A stretch of 64,000 nt of DNA from Deinandra increscens subsp. villosa (GCA_039602395.1 JBCNJP010000023.1:95000030-95064029), one strand, 5' to 3'; positions 42,204 through 55,804 are shown, counted from the stretch's first letter. The notes: generated from the letters alone by a model not told the origin. Numbers and translations are program-made.

Positions 42204-43942
42204 TCAAGTCGAGTTCTAACCGGTTATTCAAGAAACCGATTCGAGTTCTAACCGGTTATTCAATAAACCGATCCTCCAACCGGTTTTTTTTAACACCTTT
42301 AGATTAACTTATTGGTAAGTTGGTAAGTTTGAAAAATTGAAATATAAAAAGGTAGGTATACCGTATACCTCAACTACTCAAATTTTATCACATGTGCTTC
42401 CGTTAGGATCATTGACTTTTTGGTGAGCTAAAACTTTAGTTTTGTGATGTACTAGTTAGTGCCTCGGGTAAATACTTGAGACTATGAAATATAAAAAATA
42501 AACGAAGTAAAAGATAAAAGGTATTTTCTAACTATTAAACGGATGATCGAATTGGAGTTTAAGTTCATCAATGGTGGGTTTATAAAGTCGCGACTTTATT
42601 TTTTGATTCGTTCACCATCATTCGTTGATTGAAACCTAAGCAATATGGATCTAGTTTTGTTAGGTTTTCTTTCACGAATCCAAAGCAATTTACGAATTAA
42701 ATTTTCACTAAGAAATGAAGAAGATATGATGAATCAAAGTTATGATATTGTAAAACAAATATAGATAATTTTTGTATGAAAATAATTTAACTTTTTGATT
42801 TTTAATTATAAGATCTTTCCTTTTTGTAAATAACATTTAATTTTTTAATTCAAGTTCTATAAAAATGACACATAAACTAATTTTAGGTAGCACACTTTAA
42901 ATTGTGCCACCTAGACATAAAAAACTTATGTTTATTATATAGTATATAATATAGTATATATTTACTATATATTACGTTTACCAACATGCCTTGGTAATCA
43001 AGTAACAATTTTTTAATAATATATATATATATATTAAAATAATCATAAGGTTAATATTTTATATTTTTTATATATTAAATTAATCTAATAGTTTTTATAT
43101 ATTTAAGTGATCAAATAAATTTAATATTTTTTTATTAAATGATATTACGATCAATCTAATAGTTTTATGTGTTCGTGTTATCCTAGCGGTAACCTTCATT
43201 GATTACCAACAATTTATATTATGTTTGCATATTACAAATGCAATACTCACATTATCACATCGGTAACCTCCATTGCAATGATCATGTGTGTTCGCGTATA
43301 TCAATGGTAACCTCCATGTAGATTATTAAATTTTATAACTTTTTTTACTTTTTATATTTTTGTTTTGGCTGTGTAATACGTAAAATTTTAAATGGTAAAT
43401 AAGATTTGGTTATAATTTTATAAGTGATTTTGATCGTTCAATGTTTTCTCTTTTTTCGCTTTCCTCCATGTATCCTTAAAGCTATGCAATGGTTTTGTGT
43501 GTTTGCGTTATTCTCACGTGTCCTTTGATCACCAATAATTTATGTTGTTGGTGGTGTAACAGTTTAACTGTTTTATCTACCCGTGTTATCCGAACGATTA
43601 AAACAACAAGAACACAACCAAACGAGACCACGTTGAGGTGAACAAAGCAATGATCTTCTGTGAAGCTCACTCTACATCATGACATCATTTTCGAACACCT
43701 CCGCGCAACGCGTGGATGGTTAAAATCTAGTTTAATTTAAAGTCGATATGTTATTTTATCTTATTTAATTTAAATGAATTACATATAGGAATCTTACACG
43801 ATTAATATAGGAAAGGGAAATGAATCTTCATAAAAATCTTTCCCTTAAATTATTACCTGTGACTTATCGTCCCTATAAAATTCTAAATTAAGTTCACTAC
43901 TAAACACCGTCACTCACGAAACGCGCGTGACCTAACTTGTTT
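42204..43942. other. AT-rich spacer, no gene seen
   Basis: 42207-42270 has a tandem pair of TCGAGTTCTAACCGGTTATT. 43165-43350 repeats the phrase GGTAACCTYCAT three times (about 43189, 43263, 43308). From about 43848 to the gap the sequence (GTGACTTATCG, AAAATTCTAAATTAAG) resembles the MITE remnant at 62410-62545. Nothing coding recognised. Confidence 0.55.
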
Positions 43943-44442
43943 NNNNNNNNNNNNNNNNNNNNNNNNNNNNNNNNNNNNNNNNNNNNNNNNNNNNNNNNNN
44001 NNNNNNNNNNNNNNNNNNNNNNNNNNNNNNNNNNNNNNNNNNNNNNNNNNNNNNNNNNNNNNNNNNNNNNNNNNNNNNNNNNNNNNNNNNNNNNNNNNNN
44101 NNNNNNNNNNNNNNNNNNNNNNNNNNNNNNNNNNNNNNNNNNNNNNNNNNNNNNNNNNNNNNNNNNNNNNNNNNNNNNNNNNNNNNNNNNNNNNNNNNNN
44201 NNNNNNNNNNNNNNNNNNNNNNNNNNNNNNNNNNNNNNNNNNNNNNNNNNNNNNNNNNNNNNNNNNNNNNNNNNNNNNNNNNNNNNNNNNNNNNNNNNNN
44301 NNNNNNNNNNNNNNNNNNNNNNNNNNNNNNNNNNNNNNNNNNNNNNNNNNNNNNNNNNNNNNNNNNNNNNNNNNNNNNNNNNNNNNNNNNNNNNNNNNNN
44401 NNNNNNNNNNNNNNNNNNNNNNNNNNNNNNNNNNNNNNNNNN
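43943..44442. other. Assembly gap (500 N)
   Basis: Exactly 500 N, placeholder size. It precedes the OTU gene and may hide its promoter and first leader exon. Confidence 0.99.
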
Positions 44443-44882
44443 TGTTGTAGGGTTCTTGAGTAATGCAGGTAGTATAGAATGATATGGATATATGCCAGTT
44501 TGATAAATGGTGATCATTGATCAAATAGTTTTTATAGGCGGCGTATATATTTGTTGATAAATGGATTCAAATATTTTCTATCAATTGGCTATGGTTGTTT
44601 GGGTGCTTACTAGTATTTGGGAACAAAGGCTTATCTTAAGCAGAATGATTTTTGTGTATTTATAATAGGCGGTTAGATGCCAAACACAACTGGTATATTT
44701 ATAAGTTGATCATTAGATGTTAAATAGATTCCAACTAGCTATAGACTTATCTTTTTTAGACATTATAATTTGTTGCCTCTTTCTTATTTTTCATTTTTGA
44801 TTATGGAACCAGTTTTGAATTTCAGGGAGAGTGCTTCATTTGGGGTTAAAATTCTGATCTTGTTTCGGCTTAGTGTGGGAAT

Positions 44883-47800
44883 ATGTGTGAACCGGATTCA
44901 GATGTTGTTAAATGGGGTCTCAATTTCCTTGATGTGGATCAAATATTTAGCTCTACATATTATGGTGATAGCAATCAACATGATGTGAACATATGTCATG
45001 AGCAGTATAATGGAGGTAGTTGTCAAGAAAGTGAATTTAACAGTGTGAAAAATGATGAAATGCTAGCTCACTCTCTTCAACAAGAACTATTGGACCTCTC
45101 AATTTCAGATGAAAATGAATTATCCAATCAAGAGGATCATTTACAAACATCCACTGATACTCAAGATTGGTACGGTGGTCCATCATCAGATAATTATTAT
45201 TATGGTAAGTTTTCTTTTAGTATCTGATCCCCATAATACATATTTTTTCAGTTTTGATTATCATATTTGCTGGTAAATGTAAAACTCTTGTGATTAGCAG
45301 GTGATGAATCTAGGTTACAAGAAACGGATGAAATGGGGCCATCAAGTTCATGTTCGAGCCCTGGAAACCGATCTTATGATGGAGATGAGTATTCATATAA
45401 TCTTGAAATAACAGATGAATCTGAGCTTGATGGAGAAGTGGGCAAGAGATTACATGAAATTGTCCCTGTTCCTGTAAGTGCAAAAAGTAGTTCTTACTAA
45501 TGTATTCATGTTTTCTATAGTGTTGAACAATTTTTTGAAAAATATAGAATTACAGCATCTGTTGTCTTGCAAACTCACATACGCAAATATACATCTCATT
45601 AGATAAAGGAGAAAAGGTAAATTAAAGAATTTAACATCACCGCACTACCAAAGTAATTATATAAGTACCAAATATATTTATCAAAATACCTGCTAACTGT
45701 ACTCTATGTGGATTTCATGTCCTACAAGAACATAACAACCCGACAATATTGAAAAGGGCTGAACTAGAAATAACTCCAATTTTGGAATCTTAGTTTAAAA
45801 AGTTAAATATGGAGGATGAGTTATATTATGGATGGTTTATTTTCTATTACTATCTTCATTCTTGCACATAAATTTTATTCCTTGAGAATGAGTTTCTTGT
45901 TGAATGTGTTCGTTCCATTTTAATATTTTGTAACTAGTATATGTGCGCATTATTCTGCAAGTTTATAAGCAGTCTTCTCATTTGTACACTCGTAGAACAT
46001 GATTCATTTATTATATATTCATTCATCTCTTGTGCGCTTATCTGTGCCTCAGTTTCCCCACTCGTTCATTAGATTCTTGCTTGTATTAAAGTATCCTTAT
46101 ACATCTTACATGAAGAATATGTTTTAGATATTCACATTTTAGTTTAATGATGTCTTATGTTAATGTTATCCTTATGCAGCATATCCCCAAAGTTAATGGA
46201 GACATACCTTCAGTTGATGAAGCTACTTCTGATCATCAAAGGCTGTTGGACAGGTTTCACATCTCTTATGCTATACGTTTGTTTATTTTTTATGGTCAAA
46301 GTTGCTAAAGTTGGTTAGAAGACCCTTTCAAGTGATGATATTATATTAGTATATTATACTGATATGCATGCATAATTGTGTATTTTTTTATGTTAGACTT
46401 GTTTGCTTTCAGGTTGCAGATGTATAACTTGATTGAATCTAAAGTTCAAGGCGATGGTAACTGTCAGGTCAGTTATATAATAAGAAATTTCTGTTACAAT
46501 ATTTAACCGCTGTTTAAAATTCTAATCTAGTCACTTTAGAATTTACAAGTCATTTTTCTTCTTCCAGTTTCGTGCTCTGTCAGACCAATTTTACCGTTCA
46601 CCCGAGCATCATAAATTTGTTAGACGACAAGTAGTTAATCAGGTAATTGTTTACTTCATGTGGTATACTCTATCTTCTATATTATTTGGCTGCTATCGAT
46701 TTGTGTTCTGATATGTAATAATTTGAATATATCAGCTTAAATCACATCCAGAAATGTATGAAGGATATGTCCCCATGGCATACAGTGACTACTTAAAAAG
46801 GATATCCAAGTATGTCATAAACTTATTTTTATTTTTCTGCATTTTATTATTTTATTTTAAGATTTTCACATGAATTATATTTTTCGATTATAGAAGTGGA
46901 GAGTGGGGAGATCATGTCACCTTGCAGGCAGCTGCAGATTCTGTAAGTTGTCCACCTCTTTGACTTTATTATTAATTAAAATTTAAAAGCCCAAACTTTT
47001 TTGAACATTTTGTTTGATTCTTTCTTGCAGTATGGGGTTAAAATATTTGTTCTAACCTCGTTCAAAGATACTTGTTCTATTGAGATTCTTCCAAAAGTGC
47101 AGAAATCAAAACGCGGTAATGTTCATATCTTTATCTTTATAAATAGTATTTTTTTTTATTTCTCGTCAATATATATATACTTATTTGTTATAATTAGCAG
47201 TTCCTTTATATAGTTTATATGTATTGATAATTTTGCATCTTTTGTAGTTATTTTCTTGAGCTTTTGGGCCGAGGTGCACTACAACTCGATTTATCCTGAA
47301 GGAGGTATATTTTACAGTCATTTATTCAACATTTTAAGTTCACACGGGTTTTAGTGTATACAAAAAAACAAACATACCCGATCAAAATCTCGTAAAATCT
47401 CACTCAAATAGTAGGGTCTGGGGAGGATGAGATGAGAGCAAGTCTTACCTCTATCCTATGGGATAAAGAGGTTGCTTGTAGAGAGACCCCGGGTTTTAGT
47501 GTATATGTCACATATTCAATTTTTGAATCATGCTATATAACTACATTCTTTTATCGTCGTATTTTATAAAATACGCATACACGCACACACATACAATAAA
47601 CTCAGTGTAAGAGGTAGGAAGCAAACAATTTCAAATTTTCTTTCATTAACTTATAACGAAAATTACTCCTAAATAGATAAAATGTTACATATATAACATA
47701 AGGCCACATATATAACAAAAATAACAATCTCACTTCTTTCTCTCATTGACTTATAGCAAACCCCTTGAAATCACTTGCTATCAATAATTTCTTACTTTTG

Positions 47801-47915
47801 TTATGTTGACTAATATGTTTTTTGTGTTAATCCAACAGAGTTGCCGCCACCCGAATACAGAAAAAAGAGACGATGGTGGAATTTTAAACACAGGCATCAG
47901 GCGTATCTTGACTGA
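44883..47915 (+). CDS. OTU-domain deubiquitinase, 346 aa, ten coding exons
   Basis: Exons: 44883-45204, 45301-45473, 46180-46253, 46413-46467, 46568-46642, 46736-46809, 46894-46942, 47031-47115, 47248-47304, 47839-47915. All introns are GT-AG and the whole joins in frame. The N-terminal half is acidic and Ser-rich (EMLAHSLQQELLDLS). The OTU domain runs from about residue 190: VQGDGNCQFRALSDQ gives Asp204 and catalytic Cys207; HPEMYEGYVPMAYSDYLKRI and GEWGDHVTLQAAADSYGVKI follow; WAEVHYNSIYP gives His313. The tail is basic (YRKKRRWWNFKHRHQ). OTU enzymes cleave ubiquitin chains; this matches the plant OTU9-12-like group. The leader exon starts at about 44826 after an acceptor, so the transcript begins further upstream, perhaps in the gap. 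Confidence 0.93.
47395..47500 (-). mobile_element. Au-type SINE fragment in OTU intron 9
   Basis: AGTAGGGTCTGGGGAGGATG followed by CTTACCTCTATCCTATGGG and AGAGGTTGCTTGTAGAGAGA matches, from general knowledge, the body of Au-like SINEs in reverse orientation. The tRNA head is absent, so it is a fragment. Confidence 0.6.
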
Positions 47916-48573
47916 TCAATAAATTCGCAGCTCCACGGATTAACTTATTTACTTTTTATTCTTAAAATCTATAGCAAAGAAACTATGATCATACATCATG
48001 TCATCATGTACATCCCTGTTTCTTGGTTCCTTAAAAGGTGGTCATGCTGATCTGAAAATCTTTTATTTTAATCAGGATGGCTATGGCATTATTATAGCCC
48101 AATAGACCTTGTTTCCAAGTTCAGGCATATTATAATAAAGCTACTTTCTTTGTAGCTATATCTTGTTCTGAATATATCTGCTTTGTAGTTATGAGTGTGA
48201 GTTATGGTGAATTATCCTAGAAAATCCCGGTGTTTCTGTAAAAAAACAAGGAAAATCTTTATGCGGGTCGGCGTAAGAACAACAGGAAAATCTTTCAATC
48301 GGGTCAAATGATGTGCATCTCTGAAAACATGCATATCATGTAAAGTAATGTGATCTGTTTTTTGTATTTGAAGTCACTTTTGTCATCTCAAGCTTCCCGT
48401 TTTCTTAAATGAATATATATCTAGCTGTTCAAAAATAATTTGAAACTAGGCTAGTTTCTCATAAGTATACTAGAGGTATTTACGATCGAGGTTTTGATTT
48501 CTATTGTTAGCTGGACTAGCTATGGTTTCAAGAAATGGATAGATCTAGCTTTGTAACCGCTTTCCCATCGAAG
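47916..48573. other. OTU gene 3' flank, spacer
   Basis: 3' UTR and non-coding sequence; AATAAAG near 48132 could serve in polyadenylation. No gene. Confidence 0.4.
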
Positions 48574-48961
48574 ATTTTTCTTAGGCAAATTGGATTATAA
48601 TAATACAAACTATGACTCATTGGCCGATAATAATCTAAACTATCAGTTTGGCCAGTAGCAGTCTCAACTTTCATTTTCGTTATCAAGAGCAATCCCAGTA
48701 GCATAATCATCATACATTTACACTTGATTTTTGGCTCGTAATGATGAATCTGAACAAAATAATGAAAGCATAAAAGCAAAAACAAACGAAAAACAAGTGT
48801 AAATCATGTGTAAATGTATGATGTTTCGGGACTAAGACTGCTCCTGATAACAAAAATGAGAGTTGGGACTGTTGCTGACCAAACTGATAGTTTGGAACTT
48901 TGGATTATTATCGGCGAATAGGTCATAGGTTCGATTATTAAAATCCAATTTGCCTTTTTCT
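48574..48961. mobile_element. Foldback MITE, arms about 130 bp
   Basis: AGGCAAATTGGATT...AATAAT...CCGATAATAATC...ACTATCAGTTTGG at the left recurs inverted at the right (CCAAACTGATAGT...GATTATTATCGG...AATCCAATTTGCC). TSD not determined. Confidence 0.78.
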
Positions 48962-49789
48962 TATAATGGCTAGTTATAAAAGATATCAAATGACGGTTGC
49001 AAGAACATTAAAAAAACTACATTTTCTATTGATGAATAATATATAAGAAAAAAAGGTTAAGCGTCTAGTTCCATTTACGGGCGTATTTTAAGTTCAAAAG
49101 TGGTATGTTTACACGGCATATTCTAAGCTCAAAACTGTCAGACCAAACCGTAGAAACCAAGGCCTACAATTCTCAAACCAACCAACTGGTTTCGTTTGAA
49201 CCATTTGGCCGGTTACAACGTTTTGTAAACACTATACAGGTCTATTCTGTTGCGCCTCATCACAATAACGGACTAGCATCCTTAAGCCCTTTGACACAGT
49301 AATTGACACAGTAAGAAAGTTAACCTACAAGATGTCTTTAGTATGATATTTTTTGGACCCATTTCTTCTAAGTTGTCAGCACGGTCAATAATGTTGGGGT
49401 ATGTTTTCTTAACCACAATGTCCTTCATTAGAATGCGTTGATCATGGTTCTCTCATTAAGATAACACTACAAGCTTTATTGAAGTTGAGAACGAGGTGAC
49501 TCTTATTTCAAACACATTTTCTTGCCATTTTCAAAAAAAAAAAGTATTATAAGAAATCAACTGTAGTTGCAGCTCTTCATACTAGTCTGCGTAACAATTT
49601 AGAGTTTCACCTGTGAACTCAACAAAAATATTGAAAACACTCTCCATCAAATCAACAACCAAAGCACAAAACAAGGTGAAAAAATCTTTGAGAAAAGTAT
49701 GAAGTTCACATAAATTACAAAAGGTCAACAGAGGAGAGGAGTTTTAGCAAGAGAACGACATGCGGTCTTAACATGTTTAATAAAAAGAG
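48962..49789. other. Spacer between OTU and CDC48 genes
   Basis: No gene or clear transposon. The last 100 or so bases before 49790 are the probable 3' UTR of CDC48 (convergent with OTU). Confidence 0.4.
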
Positions 49790-52700
49790 CTAGTTGTACA
49801 AATCATCTTCGTCGGCTGCACCAGCAGAAGCAGCAAACGGGTCAGACCCACCAGCAGTAGCAGCGGCACCACTTGTCTCGGAAAACCTGAACTCGGACCC
49901 AAACCCTCTAGACTGCTGTAGTGTCTGAGCAAACGCCTGGTACTTCCGTATGTCAGCATCACTAACACTTCGGCGTGCAAACTTCATTGATTCTTCAAAA
50001 TGTGCCGCCTTAATCTCAGCCACCTCATCATCCACATCTTCCTCCATAGCCTCTGGGTTCTCACTTCTTCTCTTCTCCTTCTCAATATCCTGATGAAAAG
50101 AAACACATCTTACCAATTAGCACACCATGTTATCATCAAAATAGCAATCTACCCTTATTTACGAGCTAGAGCTACTAAGGTAAGGATCGGCTCATTAAAG
50201 CTCAAGTCCAAGCCTAAAGGAGCTCAAGCCTATAATTCACAAGCCTAAACGATATCTGTTATTTATATAATTTTATCTTAATTGTTATCATAATAATATA
50301 TACTAAGTTATATATAAAAATAACAATACATATACTAACCTTCTCAATGTTCTCACGAATGGCGTATTTAACGGCACGCTGGCAGATTTCTGTGATATCA
50401 GCACCACTGAATCCCTGAGTGTATTTAGCAAGTGCTTGAAGATCAACTTCTTTTGCAACAGGTGATTTCCTCAAGGCTGATTTGAAAATCGAATGGCGTG
50501 ACTCCTCGTCAGGGAGAGGAATGTAAATTAGTTGATCAAGACGGCCGGGCCTCAAAAGGGCTGGATCAATGATATCAGGTCGGTTAGTTGCACCGATTAT
50601 GAAGACCGTCTTTTTAGCGGACATCCCGTCCATTTCAGTCAAAAGTTGGTTCAAAACCCTATCAGCTGCACCTCCTGCATCTCCTTGACTACTACCTCTC
50701 TGTAAGAAAAAACAGTAAACAAAAATTAAAATCACAGATTATAGAATGTGCAGAAAACCTTTACTTATTATTTTACAAACAGTCGCTTCAACAACTATTA
50801 AAAGAAAATATAAAACAGACCTGGGTAGCAATGGAGTCCAGCTCATCAAAAAATAAGACACAAGGGGCGGACCCACGGGCCTTATCAAAGATCTCACGAA
50901 CATTAGCTTCACTTTCACCAAACCACATGGTTAGCAATTCTGGACCCTTGATGCTGATGAAGTTAGCTTGGCATTCATTGGCAATAGCCTTGGCTAGAAG
51001 TGTTTTTCCACACCCGGGAGGGCCATAAAACAGAACTCCTTTAGATGGTGACATGCCGAATTTCTCGAATTTTTCAGGGTGTTCAACTGGATACTGTACA
51101 GTCTGCATAACAGATTAATACATTTTAGGACACCGATGATTAGTTCTCAAATTTAATAATAACTAGAAGTGGCAATTCAGCCGTTTAAATGGATAAACTC
51201 GAAAAACTAAATGTGAACTAGTCAAACAGATCAATGCTGTTGGGACGGTTGGTTGCACCCATGACAATAACAGGGCCTCGAGATTTAAGCCCGCCAATTA
51301 GACGCTCGTCAATTATTTATTATGAGAAAACGATAAATTCTGTACAAGGAAGGTTTGCGCCAACCCAACCCGTAAAAGAGAACCCATTTTGACATGAACT
51401 TGTACCCAACCCTCCCTTTTGTCACATTTAAATCTACGTTATACTAAAAAAATAAAATAAATAAACAATTTCCAAACAGATGGTGATTTGACACAATCAT
51501 TACCCGACCCGACCTATCATAACGAACAAATAAAGATCAGCAAGTGAGAATACCTCTTGGAGCTCTCTTTTAACATTTTCAAGCCCACCAATATCTTCCC
51601 AGCTAACATTAGGAACTTCAACAACCGTTTCACGAAGAGCAGACGGGTTACTTGAACCAAGGGCAGTTTGGAAATGCTCATTAGTAACAGCCATTGAATT
51701 AAGAATCTCAGCATCAATTGACTCATCTTCTAAATCAATCACATCCATCTTCTCACGAATACATTGGAGTGCCGCCTCGGTACACAGAGCCGCCAGGTCA
51801 GCCCCTACATATCCATGTGTTTCCTTGGAAATCTTTTCCAAGTCCACATCTTCAGCCAGCTTCATGTTCTTGGTATGAATGCGGAGGACCTCAAGTCGGC
51901 CCACTTCATCAGGAACACCAATATCTATTTCCCGGTCAAACCTGCCAAACCTCCTCAGAGCCGGGTCAATACTGTTGGGACGGTTGGTAGCACCCATGAC
52001 AATAACATGGGCTCGAGATTTAAGCCCGTCCATTAGAGTCAAAAGCTGCGAGACAATTCTTCTTTCAACTTCTCCATTTGTTTTGTCACGTTTGGGAGCA
52101 ATTGAATCAATTTCATCAATGAAAATAATCGATGGAGCGTTTTTCTCAGCTTCCTCAAAAGCTTTTCTGAGATTACTCTCACTTTCTCCAGCCATTTTAG
52201 ACATGATCTCCGGTCCATTAATACAAAAAAAGAAAGCACCTGTCTCATTAGCAACAGCCCGGGCTATTAAAGTCTTACCTGACCCAGGAGGCCCATAAAG
52301 AAGAATTCCTTTTGGTGGTTTCACACCGATTGACTTGAAAAGTTGTGGATGTCTTAGAGGCAACTCCACCAGCTCACGGATTTGAGCCATCTGTTTGCGG
52401 ACTCCACCCACATCATCATAACCAATTTCATCTAATCGGTCTTCATCCTCCCTTCTAATGGGCTCACCTTCACAGAAGATCTCAGTATCGGGTGCAACCA
52501 CACAGTATTCAGCAGGATCAGTTTCGATAACTTTAAATTCAACAGACCGCATCCCTCCCCTCACAAGGAAAAAGTCACCCTTCCTAACGGGTCTGTACGC
52601 TTCCAGAAAGTATGCTGAAAAACAAAGTGCATGGAGTGTTATTACATTCACACATAAACATAATAAATTTATCTACAAAATGATATTTTTAAAACTGAGC

Positions 52701-54344
52701 TCACGTTTTAAGTATGCATCAAAGAGATTGCCAGTAACGCCTTCAATTGTGTCATCAACTGGAAGGATATGCACCCTTTTGCCATATTTGACATCAGGGC
52801 ATTGATGAACAGAGACCACATCACCGAGCCTGACCCGTAGGTTAGATCTGACAGTCTTGTTCATCCTGATTTTGGGCTCTTCACACGTGTCATCAGCAAG
52901 AGCTATACAAATAGTGTCTTTACGTTTCTTTCCCTGTAAATAGAAAATAATACATTAAAACTTTTGTTATTTTGTTAATTGAAGTTTTGTGATAAGCAAA
53001 ATAGAGGAACCTATGACATGCACCTACAAACAAATTAAAAAGCAAAACACTTGCTACATCTATTATTTCGTGGTCAAATAGACCTGCAATTAATCCCACC
53101 CATGAATGACTGTTGATAAATTTCTACATGACATAACATACTTCATCATATCCAAAAAATAGGTTAAAAAAGCATAGAGGCAAGACCTTCACATACACAA
53201 GCCATATTCAAAACTTGTTTTAAAAAGTCACGAGGCGCTTAGAGGCAAGACCTTCACACACACAAAGTGTTGCTCTATGTACATCCAAATATGCTTTACG
53301 TACAACCAAAATCTAAATATCCCTCGTCTCTTTTACATATTAGCCTCGTTTGGTAGTTCTAACATATCAGCATAACCTAATTCTGAGGCAGATTTGCATT
53401 AAGCGCCACCTCAAGGCCTTTAAAACCAAGGTCAGAAAGTCTAGTTTTTTAAGAAGTTAGCAGCGATTTAAGAAAATATTTAGACTTCTAATATATATAG
53501 GACTACAACTATAGCTGAAATTGACGTTCGTTAGTAACCAATGCCAAGATTATGTTTCAAAATAGCCCTACAACATAAAAAAATATGACTTTTTTTGTCA
53601 CCTAAACATCTCCCTTTATGAGCTAATCAGTATAGTAAATAAGGCCAAGGGGTTATAGCTTCTTTTATATTTCACTTCCCAGATTACAATTAGATACACT
53701 AATCTTTATGTGTAGGCTATCAATGATGTTCTCTAAACAATAGAGGTGTCTAAAAGAATCATTAACACAAGTAAGCGTGATTGATTCAGTCTTATCTCCC
53801 AACTAAAAGGCGTCTAAATTCACGGATACCAATCCTGACAGATTTATCTAACCTAAGAACAACAATGGATGATTAAACCATGAACTTATAATAAGATCAT
53901 AACACACAATAAATTCTCAGCCTCAAAACCCTAAATTGCGAAACAATATGCAAATTCAGACACTAGACTAAAATTTAACCTAATTAAACCAAATCAATCA
54001 ACAATAATCAAACTATAAACTACCTTGATCAGAATAGTATCTCCTCTGAAAAGCTGCAGCTTCTCCATCGTCTCCGGATGGAGCGCAACAACCGAGTTAT
54101 CATCGTTGATAGCTTCATCAACAACGAGCCTATTAGCAGCCTTCTTTCGCTCCAGAATCGCGGTACTGTAGTCGCGCTTTGTGCCCTTCCTGCAAACAAT
54201 AATCACATTGAAAGTTAGAACTTGAAATCGAGATCGAAATCGAAATCGAAATCGAAATCAACAATGCTCTGAAACTCGTATCATAATCAGAGGAATCTAT
54301 GAAACTAGGGCTTACGAGTCGGATGATTCGGCTTGATTACTCAT
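49790..54344 (-). CDS. CDC48: Cell division cycle protein 48 (AAA+ ATPase, p97/VCP ortholog), 808 aa, seven exons
   Basis: Exons (minus): 54344-54316, 54189-54024, 52933-52705, 52614-51554, 51102-50821, 50699-50340, 50089-49790; all GT-AG and in frame, 2427 nt. The N-domain is followed by D1 with Walker A GPPGSGKT (residues 249-256) and Walker B IIFIDEID, then D2 with Walker A GPPGCGKT (522-529) and Walker B VLFFDELD. Arginine-finger regions and the second region of homology (RPNSIDPALRRFGRFD, RPDIIDPALLRPGRLD) are present. The C-terminus ends DEDDLYN, the usual cofactor-binding tail. Length fits plant CDC48 (about 809 aa). It extracts ubiquitinated proteins from membranes and complexes. A TATATAT box lies at 54440-54446 (minus), about 100 bp before the ATG. 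No damage seen. Intron 4 contains a scrap of D1 coding sequence. Confidence 0.98.
51230..51302 (-). pseudogene. 73-bp CDC48 D1 exon scrap inside CDC48 intron 4
   Basis: Plus-strand 51230-51302 matches 51966-52036 of exon 4 (GTTGGGACGGTTGGT, GCACCCATGACAATAACA, CTCGAGATTTAAGCCCG) with about seven differences. Read on the minus strand it encodes GLKSRGPVIVMGATNRPNSI. Same orientation as the gene; not flanked by splice sites. Confidence 0.8.
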
Positions 54345-54735
54345 GATTTGTTGAAGAAGATCGATTGATTGTTGAGTTCAGATCGAAGAATTGGGAATTT
54401 TGGGGATTTGTGAGGGTTTGGGGTTGGGGGGTTGTTTGCATATATAGTGAAAGCACAGGATCCTTTCTTGTTAGGAAAGAAATCTTCTTATTTTTTTTTT
54501 ATCTTTTTTATCCACATATTTATTAAACTTTAGAATTTGAAGATAAAACCTTAATATAACTTTATCTATAATCTATAGATGTTTTGTTTTCTAATTTTTT
54601 TTAACCTATCGGTTTCGATTACATTAATTATAGACGGTTCAAGTAATTCAATTTTTGAAAAGATTATTCGATTAACTCGGTTAACTATAAGATTTTAAAG
54701 TAGAAAAAAGGATAATTAATATGTTATTTATAAAA

Positions 54736-55804
54736 AACATAGAGTAAATTGCAAATTTGGTCTCTATGGTTTAGGCAAAATACACATTTATTATTTTGCA
54801 TAGGGTGCACTCTGGTATGGGTTGATTGCAAATCCAGTCCAAATCATTAACTCTGTTAGAGAGAACCTTTATTAAGTTTAAGGTATAAGTAATAAATGGA
54901 TTGTATAATTTCTTAATGCACATAGTTAATTAGAAAAGTTATTTTAAAGTTTGAAAACTATTTATGTAAATAGTTAAGAGGTTGTTTATGTAATTTACTT
55001 AAAATAATAAAAAATGGGACCGTGGGTTAAATAGACTAAACCGGCTTGGGTAACTGGTTTGATTGATTTACCTGCATCCAAACAACATGATGTTATCGGT
55101 TATGACATATGTTCCCTGACGAGAGTAGCCATCGTATCATTACCTCCTCCAATTTAACCTATTTTTGTTACAACAAGTCATCGCTATCCTAACTGTTCAT
55201 CGACGTCGCATATCTTGGTATCGTTTTTTGATTCATTGCTCAAACGCTGCAAAACTAAGGTAACCCTTTTAAATTGCCTGTTGTTTAGCTTTTTGGGATG
55301 GAATTGTGAAACCCATTTTGGATTTTGGGATAAGGGGATACGATTCTAGGTTATAATGAAGAAGATGAACCGCGATGCTTTCGATTTCTTAGATGTACTA
55401 CCAATTACATATCTTGTGTGGGTGGCGAGTGTGGAAAGGGGAAGTGAAATTAATGTGTGGGTGGCGACATTGGGTCCTCGTGGCCAGTTGAAGATGGTGG
55501 CGGTGGATTTGGTAATTGATAATGGTGGTTCCGATAGATGGTGACAGTGTTGGTGATAGCGGTGTTGTTTTGGGGAATTAATCTGGAAGACATAATTAAA
55601 TTAACAGGGAGGTAGGATTTAATATTATTATTACTCTTATTATTTAAATTAAAACCTTAGTTAACAGAGTATCTCTAAAGGAGTCAATGTTTTAGACTGA
55701 ATTTATAAGAATGCATACCATAGTGCACTCTATACAAAAAAAAGGTTCCATTTAAATAACATGTAATTTTACCCAAAGCACAATGACCGAATTTACAATT
55801 TACT
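54736..55804. mobile_element. Terminal-inverted-repeat element with captured-looking centre, about 1.07 kb
   Basis: GAGTAAATTGCAAATTTGGTC at the left and GACCGAATTTACAATTTACTC at the right are inverted; the arms extend over 100 bp (TTTTGCATAGGGTGCACT / AGTGCACTCTATACAAA; AACTCTGTTAGAGA / TCTCTAAAGGAG). Flanks AAAAACATA and AAAAGAATA could be a decayed 9-bp TSD. The centre (55080-55600) is G+C richer and unlike the arms (GGTGGCGGTGGATTTGG), possibly host sequence carried by the element. A 62-aa frame (55356-55544) has no recognisable domain. Confidence 0.7.

Noticed and set aside
44770..44988. 72-residue frame overlapping the OTU start
   Set aside because: Alternative frame over the leader and first exon; the OTU frame continues through ten exons.
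51230..51302. Extra CDC48 exon
   Set aside because: No flanking splice sites and the encoded peptide would duplicate a D1 segment; the gene is complete without it.
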